Source of the DNA: Planctomycetota bacterium
Lineage (GTDB): Bacteria; Planctomycetota; PUPC01; DSUN01
DNA: 64,000 bases
NCBI GenBank assembly: GCA_035384565.1
Contig: DAOOIT010000025.1
Coordinates: 15,894-79,893 of the forward strand
Direction: 5' to 3'
Shown: piece by piece, positions 31,802-40,731 of the stretch
How positions within the stretch are numbered: position 1 is the stretch's first letter
Layout of the letters: every line of letters begins with the position of its first letter
Notes under the pieces: model-generated
The model's database searches: none
The model's input: only the letters and a program-made list of their open reading frames with translations
Told to the model about the DNA's origin: nothing
Translations under genes and position numbers: made by a program

Positions 31802-32860
31802 TCATCTCTTGGCATAGGCGTCGGCCACCCGCACCATCGCCATGAAGTTGCGCGCGGCGTGTTCGCCGTAGGTGCCGGACGAGGTGCCGCCGAGCATGAA
31901 GCCGTCGGGCCCGGCCTGCTCGAGCCGCGCCTCGGCGAGGCCGCACACCTCGCGCTCGGGCAGCTTGTCGAGCACCTCCATGTCGTCGAGGTTGCCCACG
32001 ATGCAGGTGCGGCCGTCCAGGCGGCGTTTGGCCTCGGCCAGGTCGCAGTCGCCCCAGGGAGGCGCCTCGAAAGGGTCCATCGAGTCGATCCCCAGGTCCG
32101 CCAGCGGCTCGAGGAAGCGCATGATCGGCCCGTGGTTGTGGTAGTGCACCACGGCCCCGTGGCGGTGCATGATCTCGATCTGCTGCGTGTCGAAAGGGGC
32201 GAGGAGCCTGGGGACGGCCGCCGGCCCGAGTTGCACGGTGACGTACTCGCCGCCGATGATGCGGAAGGCGTCCACGCCCGCTCCGCAGGCGGCCTCCACG
32301 AAGGCGTCGAGCCGCGCGGAGGCCACGCGGCACATCTCGACGAAGAGGTCGGGCGCGTCGGCCCACAGCAGGCAGAAGTCCTCGGGCGACAGCACGGTGG
32401 CCGGCCAGCAGACGGCGTTGCACACGCCGGAGCACACGAGGGCCTCGTCGCCGTACTGGGCCCTTGTGGCGTGGAACGCCGCGAAATCGGCCTTCAGCGG
32501 CTCGTAGGGCACCGAGAGCAGCTTCTCGACGTCGGCGGCCGATTTGCAGGGGAACTCGATGGTGGCCGAGGTGACGGCCGTGCGCTGGTGGCGCGAGCGG
32601 AGGTCGCCGGCCGGCGTGTGGTAGATCGTGGTGGTGAGCGTGCCGTCGGCGGTCGTCTCGGTGGCCGTTTCGGAGACGAGGCGCGCGCCGCAGAACGAGA
32701 AGCCGCCGCCCCAGGCCTCGATCCACAGGTCGCAGGCCGCCACCAGTTCGCGCCCCAGGGCGCTGTCGGGCGCGATGCGGCCGAAGCCCCAGGGCGACAC
32801 GGGCACGCGGTCCGGCCGCCCGCCGCGAATCGCACACAGCATTCGTTCGCGCGAGGTCAA
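31802..32860 (-). CDS. Uroporphyrinogen decarboxylase-superfamily protein
   Basis: 352 residues from TTG 32860 with AGGAG seven bases upstream. URO-D/MtaA-type TIM barrel: TSRERMLCAIRGGRPDRVPVSPWGFGR at the start, HRHGAVVHYHNHGPIMRFLEPLADLGIDSMDPFEAPPWGD in the second half, and IVGNLDD then GGTSSGTYGEHAARNF near the end. The His-rich VHYHNHG block suits zinc binding as in MtaA-type methyltransferases. It is not the heme-pathway HemE, since its key PGGRYLPEY-type motifs are absent. Such paralogues are common in planctomycetes beside oxidoreductases. The substrate is unknown. Confidence 0.8.
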   Translation of the reverse strand: MTSRERMLCAIRGGRPDRVPVSPWGFGRIAPDSALGRELVAACDLWIEAWGGGFSFCGARLVSETATETTADGTLTTTIYHTPAGDLRSRHQRTAVTSATIEFPCKSAADVEKLLSVPYEPLKADFAAFHATRAQYGDEALVCSGVCNAVCWPATVLSPEDFCLLWADAPDLFVEMCRVASARLDAFVEAACGAGVDAFRIIGGEYVTVQLGPAAVPRLLAPFDTQQIEIMHRHGAVVHYHNHGPIMRFLEPLADLGIDSMDPFEAPPWGDCDLAEAKRRLDGRTCIVGNLDDMEVLDKLPEREVCGLAEARLEQAGPDGFMLGGTSSGTYGEHAARNFMAMVRVADAYAKR

Positions 32861-32877
32861 GGCCGGTCTCCTGTCGC

Positions 32878-32941
32878 AAGAGTCTCTGAGGGGAGGCTGG
32901 GAGGGGAACTCTCTGCGAGAGAGTTCCCCTCCCGCTCCCGC
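32878..32941. terminator. Hairpin with 16-bp perfect arms
   Basis: Arms GGGAGGGGAACTCTCT (32899-32914) and AGAGAGTTCCCCTCCC (32918-32933), loop GCG. It lies between two genes read in the same (minus) direction. Related in layout to the GGGGGAACCTTCTT family; no T-run. Confidence 0.7.
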
Positions 32942-33874
32942 TCATTTTCCAAACCCGTCGCGCTTCTCCCATTGGGTGGGGTGGTCGAGGGGGTGTTCGC
33001 GGGCCAGCACGGAGCGTGCGATGCGGCGGAGGCCCTCGTCGAGGCTGGTCTTGGGCGGGCCGAGGAGGCGGGCCATCTCGCTCGCGTCGCCGAGCAGGCT
33101 GGTCCCCTTCGGGGTGCCCTTGAACGTCGGCTTTCGGCCCATGAGCTCGCCGAGGCGCTCGGCGATGTCGCGCACCGCATAGGTCTCGGGGCTGGTGAGG
33201 TTCAGCACCTTCGGCGGCACGCTGGCCACCTGCCACGAGGCGATCATCGCGTCCATCAGGTCGTCGAGCCAGATGCAGTTCACGCGTTCGGTCGTGAGGT
33301 CCACCGGCTCGCCGTCGCGTATCTGGCGGGCGATGTCGGTGGGCACGCCGAACTCCTCGTGGTAGCCGTAGAAGATGCGCTGGAGCACGGCCGGCGTCTG
33401 GTTGCGGCGGCTGAAGTAGTCCACCATCCACTCGCCGCCGAGGCGGGTCATGGCATAGAGGCTGGGCGGGCGGGGCGGCGTGGCCTCGGAGGCCGGCTCG
33501 GCCGCGTCGGCGTAGACGTTGCCGCTGGAGGCGAAGAGGAAGGCCCGCGTGCCGGCGAAGTGCTCCATCGCGCGGCCGACGGCGCGGACGTTGATCTCGA
33601 CGGTGGCTTCGGCGTCGGCCTCGGAGCCGAACTTCAGCGCCGCCTCGTGGAACACCGCGTCGTAGTCGTTCGGAATGCCGTGGAAGGCGGCGGGGCAGGT
33701 GACGTCGGTGGTGAAGCAGCGCACGCCCAGGGCCTCGAGCCGCTCGCGCTGGCCCGGTTTGCCGAAGCGGGCGAGGGCGTGCACCTCGTTGCCCAGGCCC
33801 ACGAGCTTGGGCACCAGGTGTTTGCCGATCTTGCCGGTGCCGCCCACGACCATCACGCGTTTGCCGGTCATCAT
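32942..33874 (-). CDS. NAD-dependent epimerase/dehydratase-like protein
   Basis: 310 residues. Extended SDR: cofactor motif VVGGTGKIGKHLVPKL at the start, DAVFHEAAL, FASSGNVYADA, then YAMTRLGGEWMV where YxxxK is expected. The Lys of the catalytic pair is Arg (YxxxR), which is unusual. A C-terminal substrate domain follows (NLTSPETYAVRDIAERLGELMGRKP). It could be an active variant or a binding protein. It neighbours a UroD-like gene and a Gfo/Idh/MocA gene in the same direction and may form an operon with them. Confidence 0.82.
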   Translation of the reverse strand: MMTGKRVMVVGGTGKIGKHLVPKLVGLGNEVHALARFGKPGQRERLEALGVRCFTTDVTCPAAFHGIPNDYDAVFHEAALKFGSEADAEATVEINVRAVGRAMEHFAGTRAFLFASSGNVYADAAEPASEATPPRPPSLYAMTRLGGEWMVDYFSRRNQTPAVLQRIFYGYHEEFGVPTDIARQIRDGEPVDLTTERVNCIWLDDLMDAMIASWQVASVPPKVLNLTSPETYAVRDIAERLGELMGRKPTFKGTPKGTSLLGDASEMARLLGPPKTSLDEGLRRIARSVLAREHPLDHPTQWEKRDGFGK

Positions 33875-33892
33875 CGGATCCCCCGATCGTTC

Positions 33893-33944
33893 GTAGTGCG
33901 GGCTTCAGCCCGTTCTTGCAGATGCGGCCTGAAGGCCGCACTAC
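33893..33944. repeat. Intergenic palindromic element, GTAGTGCGG arms
   Basis: Outer arms GTAGTGCGG and CCGCACTAC enclose two small hairpins, GGGCTTCAGCCC and GGCCTGAAGGCC. The layout (outer stem plus two inner hairpins) matches the element found inside the gene at 52 kb. Confidence 0.75.
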
Positions 33945-33953
33945 AAACAAGTG

Positions 33954-35039
33954 TCATGGGCGCCCGCCTCGCCACAGGTCGTAGGGCTTGGCGGCGCGGG
34001 TGCGGAAGGGGAGCTTGACCTTGCGGCCCGCGGCCGCCGAGCGATAGGCGGCGAAGAGAACCTCGAGCACGGCGCGCCCGTCCTCGCCCGTCTCCAGCGG
34101 CTCCAGGTCGTCGGCCACGCAGTTCACGAAATGCTCCATCTCCTGCGGAAAGCCGTAGTTCCAGGCCTCCTCGTAGATGGTGAAGGACCAGCCCTTCGTG
34201 GCCCCGGCCTTCTCGACGGCGTAATCGTAGCCGCCGGCCGAGTAGGTGAGAATGGCGTTGCCCTGGAGCAGGTTGGCGTAGGCCACGCCAGCCGAGCCGT
34301 AGACCTCGGCCCGGTCGTCCATGCCGCCGGGCTTGGTCCAGCTCTCCTCGGCCACGCAGGTGACGCCGCCCTCGAAGTTCAGGACCAGCAGGGCGTTGTC
34401 GTCCCCGCGGGTCCTCTTGCCGTGCACGTAGGTGCCCATCTCGGCATAGACGTCGAGGACGCGCGGCTTGCCGAGCATCCAGCGGAAGAACTCGATGGCG
34501 TGGCAGCCCATGTCCATCGCCACACCGCCGCCGGAGCGCTCGACGTCCCAGAAGTGCGGCGCGTGCGGCCCGTCGTGCTTCTCGCTCTGCTTGAGGAGCG
34601 TGAGCTTGCCCAGCGCCCCGTCGTCCGCGAGCTTCTTGAGGCGGACGTACTTGGGTGCGAAGCAGAGCTCCTCGGCGTACATGAGCTTGACGCCCGCCTT
34701 GCGGCAGGCGGCGATCATGCGGTCGGCTTCGGCCAGGTTCAGACACAGGGGCTTCTCGCACACCACGTGCTTGCCGGCGGCAGCGGCGTGGCAGGTGATC
34801 TGGCAATGCACATCGTTGGGGGCGCCGATCACCACCAGGTCCACCTCGGGCATTTCGAGCATCCGGCGGTAATCGGTGAATGCGTGCGGGATGCCGTGGG
34901 CTCTGGCGAAGGCGACGGCGTGGCCGGGCGTGGGCGAGGCCACGGCGGCCAGCCGGGCCCGCGGCACGCGCTTGAGCGCCTCCGCGTGGATCGTCGAGAC
35001 GAACTGCGAGCCGACTAGGCCGACGCCGACGGGGGTCAT
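33954..35039 (-). CDS. Gfo/Idh/MocA family oxidoreductase
   Basis: 361 residues from ATG 35039 with GGAAGG upstream. PVGVGLVGSQFVSTIHAEALKR is the dinucleotide-binding start; VDLVVIGAPNDVHCQITCHAAAAGKHVVCEKPLCLNLAEAD holds the catalytic EKP Lys. GGGVAMDMGCHAIEFFRWMLGKP carries the D...H pair of the active site. No signal peptide. This one looks fully equipped for NAD(P)-linked sugar oxidation, unlike the more divergent copy at 29.4 kb. The last 50 residues (KVKLPFRTRAAKPYDLWRGG) include a common planctomycetal ending. Confidence 0.9.
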   Translation of the reverse strand: MTPVGVGLVGSQFVSTIHAEALKRVPRARLAAVASPTPGHAVAFARAHGIPHAFTDYRRMLEMPEVDLVVIGAPNDVHCQITCHAAAAGKHVVCEKPLCLNLAEADRMIAACRKAGVKLMYAEELCFAPKYVRLKKLADDGALGKLTLLKQSEKHDGPHAPHFWDVERSGGGVAMDMGCHAIEFFRWMLGKPRVLDVYAEMGTYVHGKRTRGDDNALLVLNFEGGVTCVAEESWTKPGGMDDRAEVYGSAGVAYANLLQGNAILTYSAGGYDYAVEKAGATKGWSFTIYEEAWNYGFPQEMEHFVNCVADDLEPLETGEDGRAVLEVLFAAYRSAAAGRKVKLPFRTRAAKPYDLWRGGRP

Positions 35040-35153
35040 GGGTGGCGCCTTCCGTATGGGCAGTATGGACGCAACGGACACCGTGGACAGGGTAGCGCCG
35101 GGCCGTCCGCCACGTCCGCAGCGTTCACCATGTCCACCTGGACCAGAACCGGG

Positions 35154-37571
35154 TCACACATCCAGATTGGTCGCCTCGAGGGCGTGGTGCTCGATGAATT
35201 CGCGGCGGGGCTGGACGGCGTTGCCCATGAGCAGGCTGAAGAGGCGGTCGGCCTCCACGGCGTCCTCGAGGCGCACGCGGAGCAGGGTGCGGCTCTCGGG
35301 GCTCATGGTGGTGACGCCGAGCTGGTCGGGGTTCATTTCGCCCAGGCCCTTGTAGCGCTGAATCTGGATGCCTTTTTCGCCCACGGTGCGGATGCCGGGC
35401 GCGATCTCGCTGATGCTCTTGAGCTCGAGGGCGTCGTTCTCGTAGCTGAGGCGGTACTTGGGCGGCGCGTCGGGGTCGGGGTCGGGAAAGTAATCGGCCA
35501 CGGGGAAGCCGCGGCGTTCCAGGCTCGAGAGGGTCTTCTCGATATCGCGGCTCTCGTGAAGCTCGGTGATGGTGAGCGAGCCGTTGAGGACGGCTTCGCC
35601 ATCCTCGACCTCTTCGTCGTCGCGCTCGGCGGCGAGGCGGCCGGCGATGAGCCGGGCCTCTTCCTCGGAGTGGGCGAAGTGGTGCTCGCCGGCGACGTGG
35701 ACGCGGAAGATGGGGAGCTTGCCGTCCTGCTCGCGGCGGTTGGCGAGGAGGGTCTCGAGGGTGATGCCGTGCTTGCGGAGTGTGCGCTCGTGGTCTTCCA
35801 TCTCGAGGAGCAGGCCGACCAGCTCGCGCAGGGCGCTGCCGCTGAAGGTGGCGCCGTCGCTGACGGCGGTGAGGGTGGTGCCGTCGAGACCGAGCTCGAT
35901 CAGCGCGGCGCGGAAGTCCTCGTCGGTGAGGTAGTACTGCTCGCGGTTCTTGCGGCGCACCCGGTAGAGGGGCGGCTGGGCGAGGTAGACGTAGCCGTCG
36001 CGGATCAGCTCCTGCATGTGGCGGAAGAAGAAGGTGAGCAGCAGGGTGCGGATGTGGGCGCCATCCACGTCGGCATCGGTCATGATGATGACCTTGCCGT
36101 AGCGGCGCTTGGCGACGTCGAACTCGTCGGCTCCGATGCCGGTGCCGAGGGCGAGGATGAGGGTCTGGATTTCGGCGTGGCTGAGCATCTTGGCGATGCG
36201 GGCCTTCTCGACGTTGAGGATCTTGCCCTGAAGGGGCAGGATGGCCTGGAACATGGCGTCGCGGCACTGCTTGGCGTTGCCGCCGGCGCTTTGGCCCTCG
36301 ACGATGAAGAGCTCGGTGGTCTCGACGTCGCGGCTCGAGCAGTCGGCGAGCTTGGTGGGCAGGCTGCCGCTGGAGAGGGCGCTCTTGCGGCGCGTGAGGT
36401 CGCGGGCCTTTCGGGCGCTCTCGCGGGCCTCGGCGGCGACCACCGCCTTGTCCACGATGGCCCGCGCGGTCTTGGGGTTCTCCTCGAAGTAGGTGCCGAG
36501 ATTGGCGTTGACGACCGCCTCGACAATGCCCTGGACCTCGCGGTTGCCGAGCTTGGTCTTGGTCTGGCCCTCGAACTGCGGGTCGGGGACCTTGACGTTG
36601 ATCACGGCGGTGAGGCCCTCGCGCACGTCCTCGCCCTGGGGCGCGTTGTCGCCCTTGAGCAGGTTGTGGGCCTTGGCATAGGCGTTGATGGTGCGCGTGA
36701 GGGCCGAGCGGAAGCCGTAGAGGTGGGTGCCGCCTTCGATCGTGTTGATGTTGTTCACGAAGGAGAAGACGTTCTCGTTGTAGCCGTCGTTGTATTGCAT
36801 GGCGACTTCAACGATGATCCCGCTCTCTTCTTTCTCGAAGAAGACGACGTCCTTGTGGATGGCGTCCTTGCCCTCGTTGAGGTGCTGGACGAAGGCGGCG
36901 ATGCCGCCCTCGTACTGATAGTCGCGCTGCTTATCGCTGCGCTCGTCGCGGAGGGTGATGCGGATGCCGCGGTTGAGGAAGGCCAGTTCGCGCATTCGGT
37001 TGGCAATCGTGTCGAAGTGGAAGGTGGTGTCGGCGAAGATCTCCCTGTCCGGCTTGAACGTGATCGCGGTGCCGCTGCTCTTGCTCTTGCCGATCACCTT
37101 GAGTTCGGTCACCGTCTTGCCGCGCTCGTAGCGCTGGTGGTGGACTTCGCCGCCGCGCCGCACCTCGACGGCGAGCCACTCGCTCAGGGCGTTCACCACA
37201 GTAACGCCTACCCCGTGGAGGCCGCCCGAGACCTTGTAGGTGTGGTGGTCGAACTTGCCGCCGGCGTGGAGCATGGTCATGATGACCTCGACGGCGGGCT
37301 TCTTCTCCGTCGGATGCAGGTCCACGGGGATGCCGCGGCCGTTGTCGGCGATCGTCACACTGCCATCGGCGTTGATCTGGACGTTGATCTCGGTGCAGAA
37401 GCCGGCCATGGCCTCGTCAATCGAGTTGGCGACCACCTCCTCGATGAGGTGGTGGAGACCTCGCATGCCCGTGTCGCCGATGTACATGGCCGGCCGGCGT
37501 CGAACCCCTTCGATTCCGGGAAGCACCTTGATCTTGCTCGCATCATAGGTCGAGTCCTGCGTGTCCGTCAT
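35154..37571 (-). CDS. gyrB: DNA gyrase subunit B
   Basis: 805 residues, usual length. ATG 37571 has AGGAGG five bases upstream. GHKL ATPase: EVVANSIDEAMAGF, IADNGRGIPVD, GGLHGVGVTVVNALS; the transducer domain follows. TOPRIM: VEGQSAGGNAKQCRDA near residue 424, then MTDADVDGAHIRTLL. The C-terminus has IQRYKGLGEMNPDQL and MGNAVQPRREFIE. The canonical EGDSAGG has Gln instead of Asp; the catalytic Glu and the DxDxD set are kept. It introduces negative supercoils with GyrA, which is not in this window. Last of the dnaA-dnaN-dciA-gyrB line. Confidence 0.96.
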   Translation of the reverse strand: MTDTQDSTYDASKIKVLPGIEGVRRRPAMYIGDTGMRGLHHLIEEVVANSIDEAMAGFCTEINVQINADGSVTIADNGRGIPVDLHPTEKKPAVEVIMTMLHAGGKFDHHTYKVSGGLHGVGVTVVNALSEWLAVEVRRGGEVHHQRYERGKTVTELKVIGKSKSSGTAITFKPDREIFADTTFHFDTIANRMRELAFLNRGIRITLRDERSDKQRDYQYEGGIAAFVQHLNEGKDAIHKDVVFFEKEESGIIVEVAMQYNDGYNENVFSFVNNINTIEGGTHLYGFRSALTRTINAYAKAHNLLKGDNAPQGEDVREGLTAVINVKVPDPQFEGQTKTKLGNREVQGIVEAVVNANLGTYFEENPKTARAIVDKAVVAAEARESARKARDLTRRKSALSSGSLPTKLADCSSRDVETTELFIVEGQSAGGNAKQCRDAMFQAILPLQGKILNVEKARIAKMLSHAEIQTLILALGTGIGADEFDVAKRRYGKVIIMTDADVDGAHIRTLLLTFFFRHMQELIRDGYVYLAQPPLYRVRRKNREQYYLTDEDFRAALIELGLDGTTLTAVSDGATFSGSALRELVGLLLEMEDHERTLRKHGITLETLLANRREQDGKLPIFRVHVAGEHHFAHSEEEARLIAGRLAAERDDEEVEDGEAVLNGSLTITELHESRDIEKTLSSLERRGFPVADYFPDPDPDAPPKYRLSYENDALELKSISEIAPGIRTVGEKGIQIQRYKGLGEMNPDQLGVTTMSPESRTLLRVRLEDAVEADRLFSLLMGNAVQPRREFIEHHALEATNLDV

Positions 37572-37572
37572 A

Positions 37573-37890
37573 CTACCTCCTGGGCATCGCCGAGGGGCGA
37601 AACACGATGTCGAGAACCCGTGTGCCCGGCACCCTCGAACGCAACTCCCTCAGCAGTTCCGTCTTGTGGAACGTCTGCAACTCGTGCAGGTGGGCGGCGG
37701 AGTCGACGTCCACGTACAGCTTGTGGTGGGCGAACCCTGCCACCCGCGTGTGCGGGAGAATACCCGGGCCGACGATTTCCTCCCAGGCTCCGTAGAGTTC
37801 AAGGTGCTTCAATCGGTTGGTGAGGCCCTTGCACTCCAGGAAGCTGTTCAGAATCTCCCCCAGCCGTTGTGGTCCCGCTGGCTTCTTCAT
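37573..37890 (-). CDS. DUF721 protein, DciA-like
   Basis: 105 residues. MKKPAGPQRLGEILNSFLECKGLTNRLKHLELYGAWEEIVGPGILPHTRVAGFAHHKLYVDVDSAAHLHEL follows the DUF721 pattern (W-x-x-hhG-hhx-HT, then a strand L-V-V-S). DciA proteins load the replicative helicase in most bacteria that lack DnaC. The gene overlaps dnaN by four bases and ends 1 bp from the gyrB start, exactly the origin-proximal context expected. An extra His-rich stretch is the only oddity. Confidence 0.85.
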   Translation of the reverse strand: MKKPAGPQRLGEILNSFLECKGLTNRLKHLELYGAWEEIVGPGILPHTRVAGFAHHKLYVDVDSAAHLHELQTFHKTELLRELRSRVPGTRVLDIVFRPSAMPRR

Positions 37891-38984
37891 TCGCGGCTGA
37901 CCGGCATGACCACGTAGAGGAAATCCTTCCCCGCGCGGAACAGCCCGGCGCTCCCGGCGTCCCGGAACTCGAGTCGCACACTCTCCTCCTCCAACACCCG
38001 CAGGAACTCGGTGAGGAACTCCGGGTTGAAGCTGATGTCCACCTTCTCGTCTTTATACTCGATGGGCAGGCTGATGCGCGCCTCGCCAGCCTCCGGCGCG
38101 GAAGAGCGGACCTCAAGGGTATTCTTGGAGAAACACAGTTGCACGGTGCTGGAGTCGGGGCTCGTAACCAGCGCCGCGCGTCGCACGGCCGAGTGGAGTC
38201 GTTCGCGATCGAGGTCCACCTTCTTGTCGTGATCCTTTGGGATCACGCTCTCATAAGGCGGGAAGTGGCCCTCGACGAGACGCGAGGAGACAACCGCCTG
38301 CTGGGTGCGCGCCACGACCTGGGTCTCACTCACATTGATCCGAACCTTCTCATCGCCATCGTTCAGCACCTTGATGATCTGGTCCAGCGCCTTCGTGGGG
38401 ACAATCAACGACTCATTCGTCCCGGCGGGGTTCTTGGCCTTCTTTTCGATGTGGGCCAGGCGCCGGCCATCAGTGGCCACCATTTCCACTTTGCTCGGCT
38501 TGATCACCAGGAGCACGCCATTGAGTGCATAGCGGTGCTTGCCCTTGTGCGCCGAGAAGGAGGTCTTGGTCACCATTTCGACGAATTCCTTACGGTCGAA
38601 CTCATAGGCCTTCCCTTCATCAAAGGTAGGCAGCTCGGGGAACTCCTCGACAACCTCGGTCGGCAGACGGAATTCGCTGTCCGTCGTCGTGATCAGGCAG
38701 TGTCCATCCTCGCTCTTGATCTCAAGAGCCTCCTCTGCGGTCTCACGCAGAATCGAGGCCACTCGGGCCTGCGGCACCGCGATGGTTCCCTCCTCGATCA
38801 CCTCGCCGCCCTGAATCTGAAGGCGAATGCCGATCTCGAGATCTGTCGCCTGAAGCTCAATCTGGCCTTCCTTGGCGCAGAGCAATACATCAGCCAGAAT
38901 GGGCCTCGTAGGCCGCTGTTGCACCACGCTGCCGACCAGTTGAAATGCCGTGTGAAGCGGCGCCGTCTGGCACTTGATCTTCAT
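37887..38984 (-). CDS. dnaN: DNA polymerase III beta subunit (sliding clamp)
   Basis: 365 residues. Three clamp domains: MKIKCQTAPLHTAFQLVGSVVQQRPTRPILADVLL at the start, GKHRYALNGVLLVIKPSKVEMVATDGRRLA in the second, and a final domain ending FLYVVMPVSRE, which matches the canonical YV-MPV/MRL C-terminus that forms the partner-binding cleft. AGGAGG lies upstream of the ATG. The clamp tethers polymerase to DNA. First gene left of the probable origin. Confidence 0.96.
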   Translation of the reverse strand: MKIKCQTAPLHTAFQLVGSVVQQRPTRPILADVLLCAKEGQIELQATDLEIGIRLQIQGGEVIEEGTIAVPQARVASILRETAEEALEIKSEDGHCLITTTDSEFRLPTEVVEEFPELPTFDEGKAYEFDRKEFVEMVTKTSFSAHKGKHRYALNGVLLVIKPSKVEMVATDGRRLAHIEKKAKNPAGTNESLIVPTKALDQIIKVLNDGDEKVRINVSETQVVARTQQAVVSSRLVEGHFPPYESVIPKDHDKKVDLDRERLHSAVRRAALVTSPDSSTVQLCFSKNTLEVRSSAPEAGEARISLPIEYKDEKVDISFNPEFLTEFLRVLEEESVRLEFRDAGSAGLFRAGKDFLYVVMPVSRE

Positions 38985-39348
38985 CGGGTCTGAGCCTCCT
39001 GCTAAGGCTGGGGTTTCCCTCGCATCAGGGTAGCTGCGGAGGGCAGGTTCTTCCTCTTAATGTAGTCATTTGACAAAGAAAAGCAAATGTTAAATGAGGC
39101 TGTGAGCATGTGAACAGATCGTTGAAGCAGCGTTATAAGGGCTTGATGCACTGACACTTATGTTAAGTGCATCAGTGTTGATAGCTGTGGGTAGATGGCT
39201 GACTGGTAGCGAGTGGGTCGTTGTGTCTGGTGAGGTTGCGCACACGGCCAAGTACAAACCGACTGGACTTGTGGATAGAGGAAGGAAATGGCTCACCAAA
39301 GACACAGAAACTACCCCCTACCTATCCACTGCTCAGGACGGGTGGTCA
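38985..39348. other. Probable chromosome replication origin (oriC)
   Basis: Gene-free gap between dnaA and dnaN, clearly more AT-rich than the rest of the window (most so at 39045-39180). DnaA-box-like 9-mers: TGTGGGTAG (39186-39194), TGTGGATAG (39270-39278) and CTATCCACT (39322-39330). Nested inverted repeats at 39144-39174: TGATGCACT with AGTGCATCA, and inside them CACTTA with TAAGTG. An AT-rich unwinding stretch next to DnaA boxes is the expected layout. Confidence 0.75.
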
Positions 39349-40731
39349 TCACCGTTTGGAGCGGAGTTGGGTGGTCAGATGCTCAATGGAACCGGCCACA
39401 GATGGCCGCGTCTCAATGAGTTCGCGCACCCGGTCACAGGCGTGCATGACAGTGGTGTGGTCCCTGCCCCCAAAGTAGCCGCCGATCTCCTCGAGTGAGT
39501 GGCGCGTGAGGGTCCGAGCGAGATACATGGCGATCTGACGCGGCTGAGCGACAGACTGCGTTCGTTTCTTCGACTGGAGTTCCGAAAGCTTGACCTGGAA
39601 GTGTACGGTGACCGCCTTGATGACATCGTCCATGGTGATGGCCGCTGCAATGTGGTCCACGGAGTCGCGGAGCGCGTCGCGGGCAAGCTGGACATCAATG
39701 GGCTTGTTCATCAACGAGGAGAAGGCGAGCACTTTGGTGACGGCGCCTTCGAGATCGCGTACGCTCGAGTCGATATTCTCGGCGATGAAGTGGAGGACGT
39801 CGTCCGGCAGGGCGCGGCCGCGATGCTGGGCCTTCGTGCGCAGGATGGCGAGACGCATCTCATAGGAGGGCGCATCAATACGGGCGACGAGGCCCCATTT
39901 GAACCGCGAAACCAGCCGTTCTTCGAGTTTCGTCAACTCCTGCGGGGGACAGTCGCTCGAGAGCACGATCTGCTTGCCTGAGTTATAAAGGGCATTGAAC
40001 GTGTGGAAGAACTCCTCCTGCGTCACCTCGCGCGCGCCCTTGCACAGGAAGTGGATATCGTCAATCAGCAGGACGTCCTTGTTGCGGTAGATCTCCCGGA
40101 ATTTCTCGCGCTCGTTGTTCTGCACGGAGGCGATGAAATGGTTCATGAAGTTCTCGCACGACAGGTACAGCAGGTTCAGCTCAGGCCTGTGTGCGAGCAG
40201 GTGGTGGGTGATGGCCTGGATCAGGTGGGTCTTACCGAGCCCCACGCCGCCGTGAAGAAAGAAGGGATTGTAGGCCTGCCCCGGATTCTCGGCAATCGCC
40301 AGAGCCGCTGCGTGCGCCACCGCGTTTGAGGTGCCGGCCACAAAGGTATCAAAGACATATTGCTTGTTCAGCCGCGCAGCCCAGTCAACAGGGTAGTACC
40401 GGCGCGGCTCAGGGCGCGACGTGAGAACCGGGGACGCGGAACGCGGCTCTGGCCCGGGCGGAGGTTCCACCTGGGCAGAGGCGGGCGTCTCGTGGACGAC
40501 GAACTCCACCGCCGGGCGCTGGCCTGTCACCGTGAGCACCGCGCGCTGGATCGTGTCGGTGTAGTGCCGCCGTAGCCACTGGTGATAGAAGGAGTTCGGC
40601 ACCCGCAGCGTGACCGCCTGGGGCGACAGGTCGGTCATCTCGATGCTTCGAAACCAGGTGTCGAATTGCTGGGAACGGACGTTTCGCTGGATTTCCTGGA
40701 GAATCGCAGGCCAGAGGGCTTCCTGTGGCAT
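39349..40731 (-). CDS. dnaA: Chromosomal replication initiator protein DnaA
   Basis: 460 residues from ATG 40731. Domain I (LWPAILQEIQRNVRSQQFDTWFRSIEM), a Pro-rich linker (about 85-112), AAA+ domain with Walker A GGVGLGKTH (about 161-169) and Walker B VLLIDDIHFL (about 220-229), sensor region LSSDCPPQEL, and the DNA-binding domain with signature GGRDHTTVMHACDRV near the C-terminus. All normal. Two DnaA-box-like 9-mers lie just upstream of its start, which suggests autoregulation. Confidence 0.97.
   Translation of the reverse strand: MPQEALWPAILQEIQRNVRSQQFDTWFRSIEMTDLSPQAVTLRVPNSFYHQWLRRHYTDTIQRAVLTVTGQRPAVEFVVHETPASAQVEPPPGPEPRSASPVLTSRPEPRRYYPVDWAARLNKQYVFDTFVAGTSNAVAHAAALAIAENPGQAYNPFFLHGGVGLGKTHLIQAITHHLLAHRPELNLLYLSCENFMNHFIASVQNNEREKFREIYRNKDVLLIDDIHFLCKGAREVTQEEFFHTFNALYNSGKQIVLSSDCPPQELTKLEERLVSRFKWGLVARIDAPSYEMRLAILRTKAQHRGRALPDDVLHFIAENIDSSVRDLEGAVTKVLAFSSLMNKPIDVQLARDALRDSVDHIAAAITMDDVIKAVTVHFQVKLSELQSKKRTQSVAQPRQIAMYLARTLTRHSLEEIGGYFGGRDHTTVMHACDRVRELIETRPSVAGSIEHLTTQLRSKR

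Noticed and set aside
39160..39498. 112-codon plus-strand frame in the dnaA-dnaN gap
   Set aside because: It spans the probable oriC and runs antisense into dnaA, has no ribosome site and no domain.
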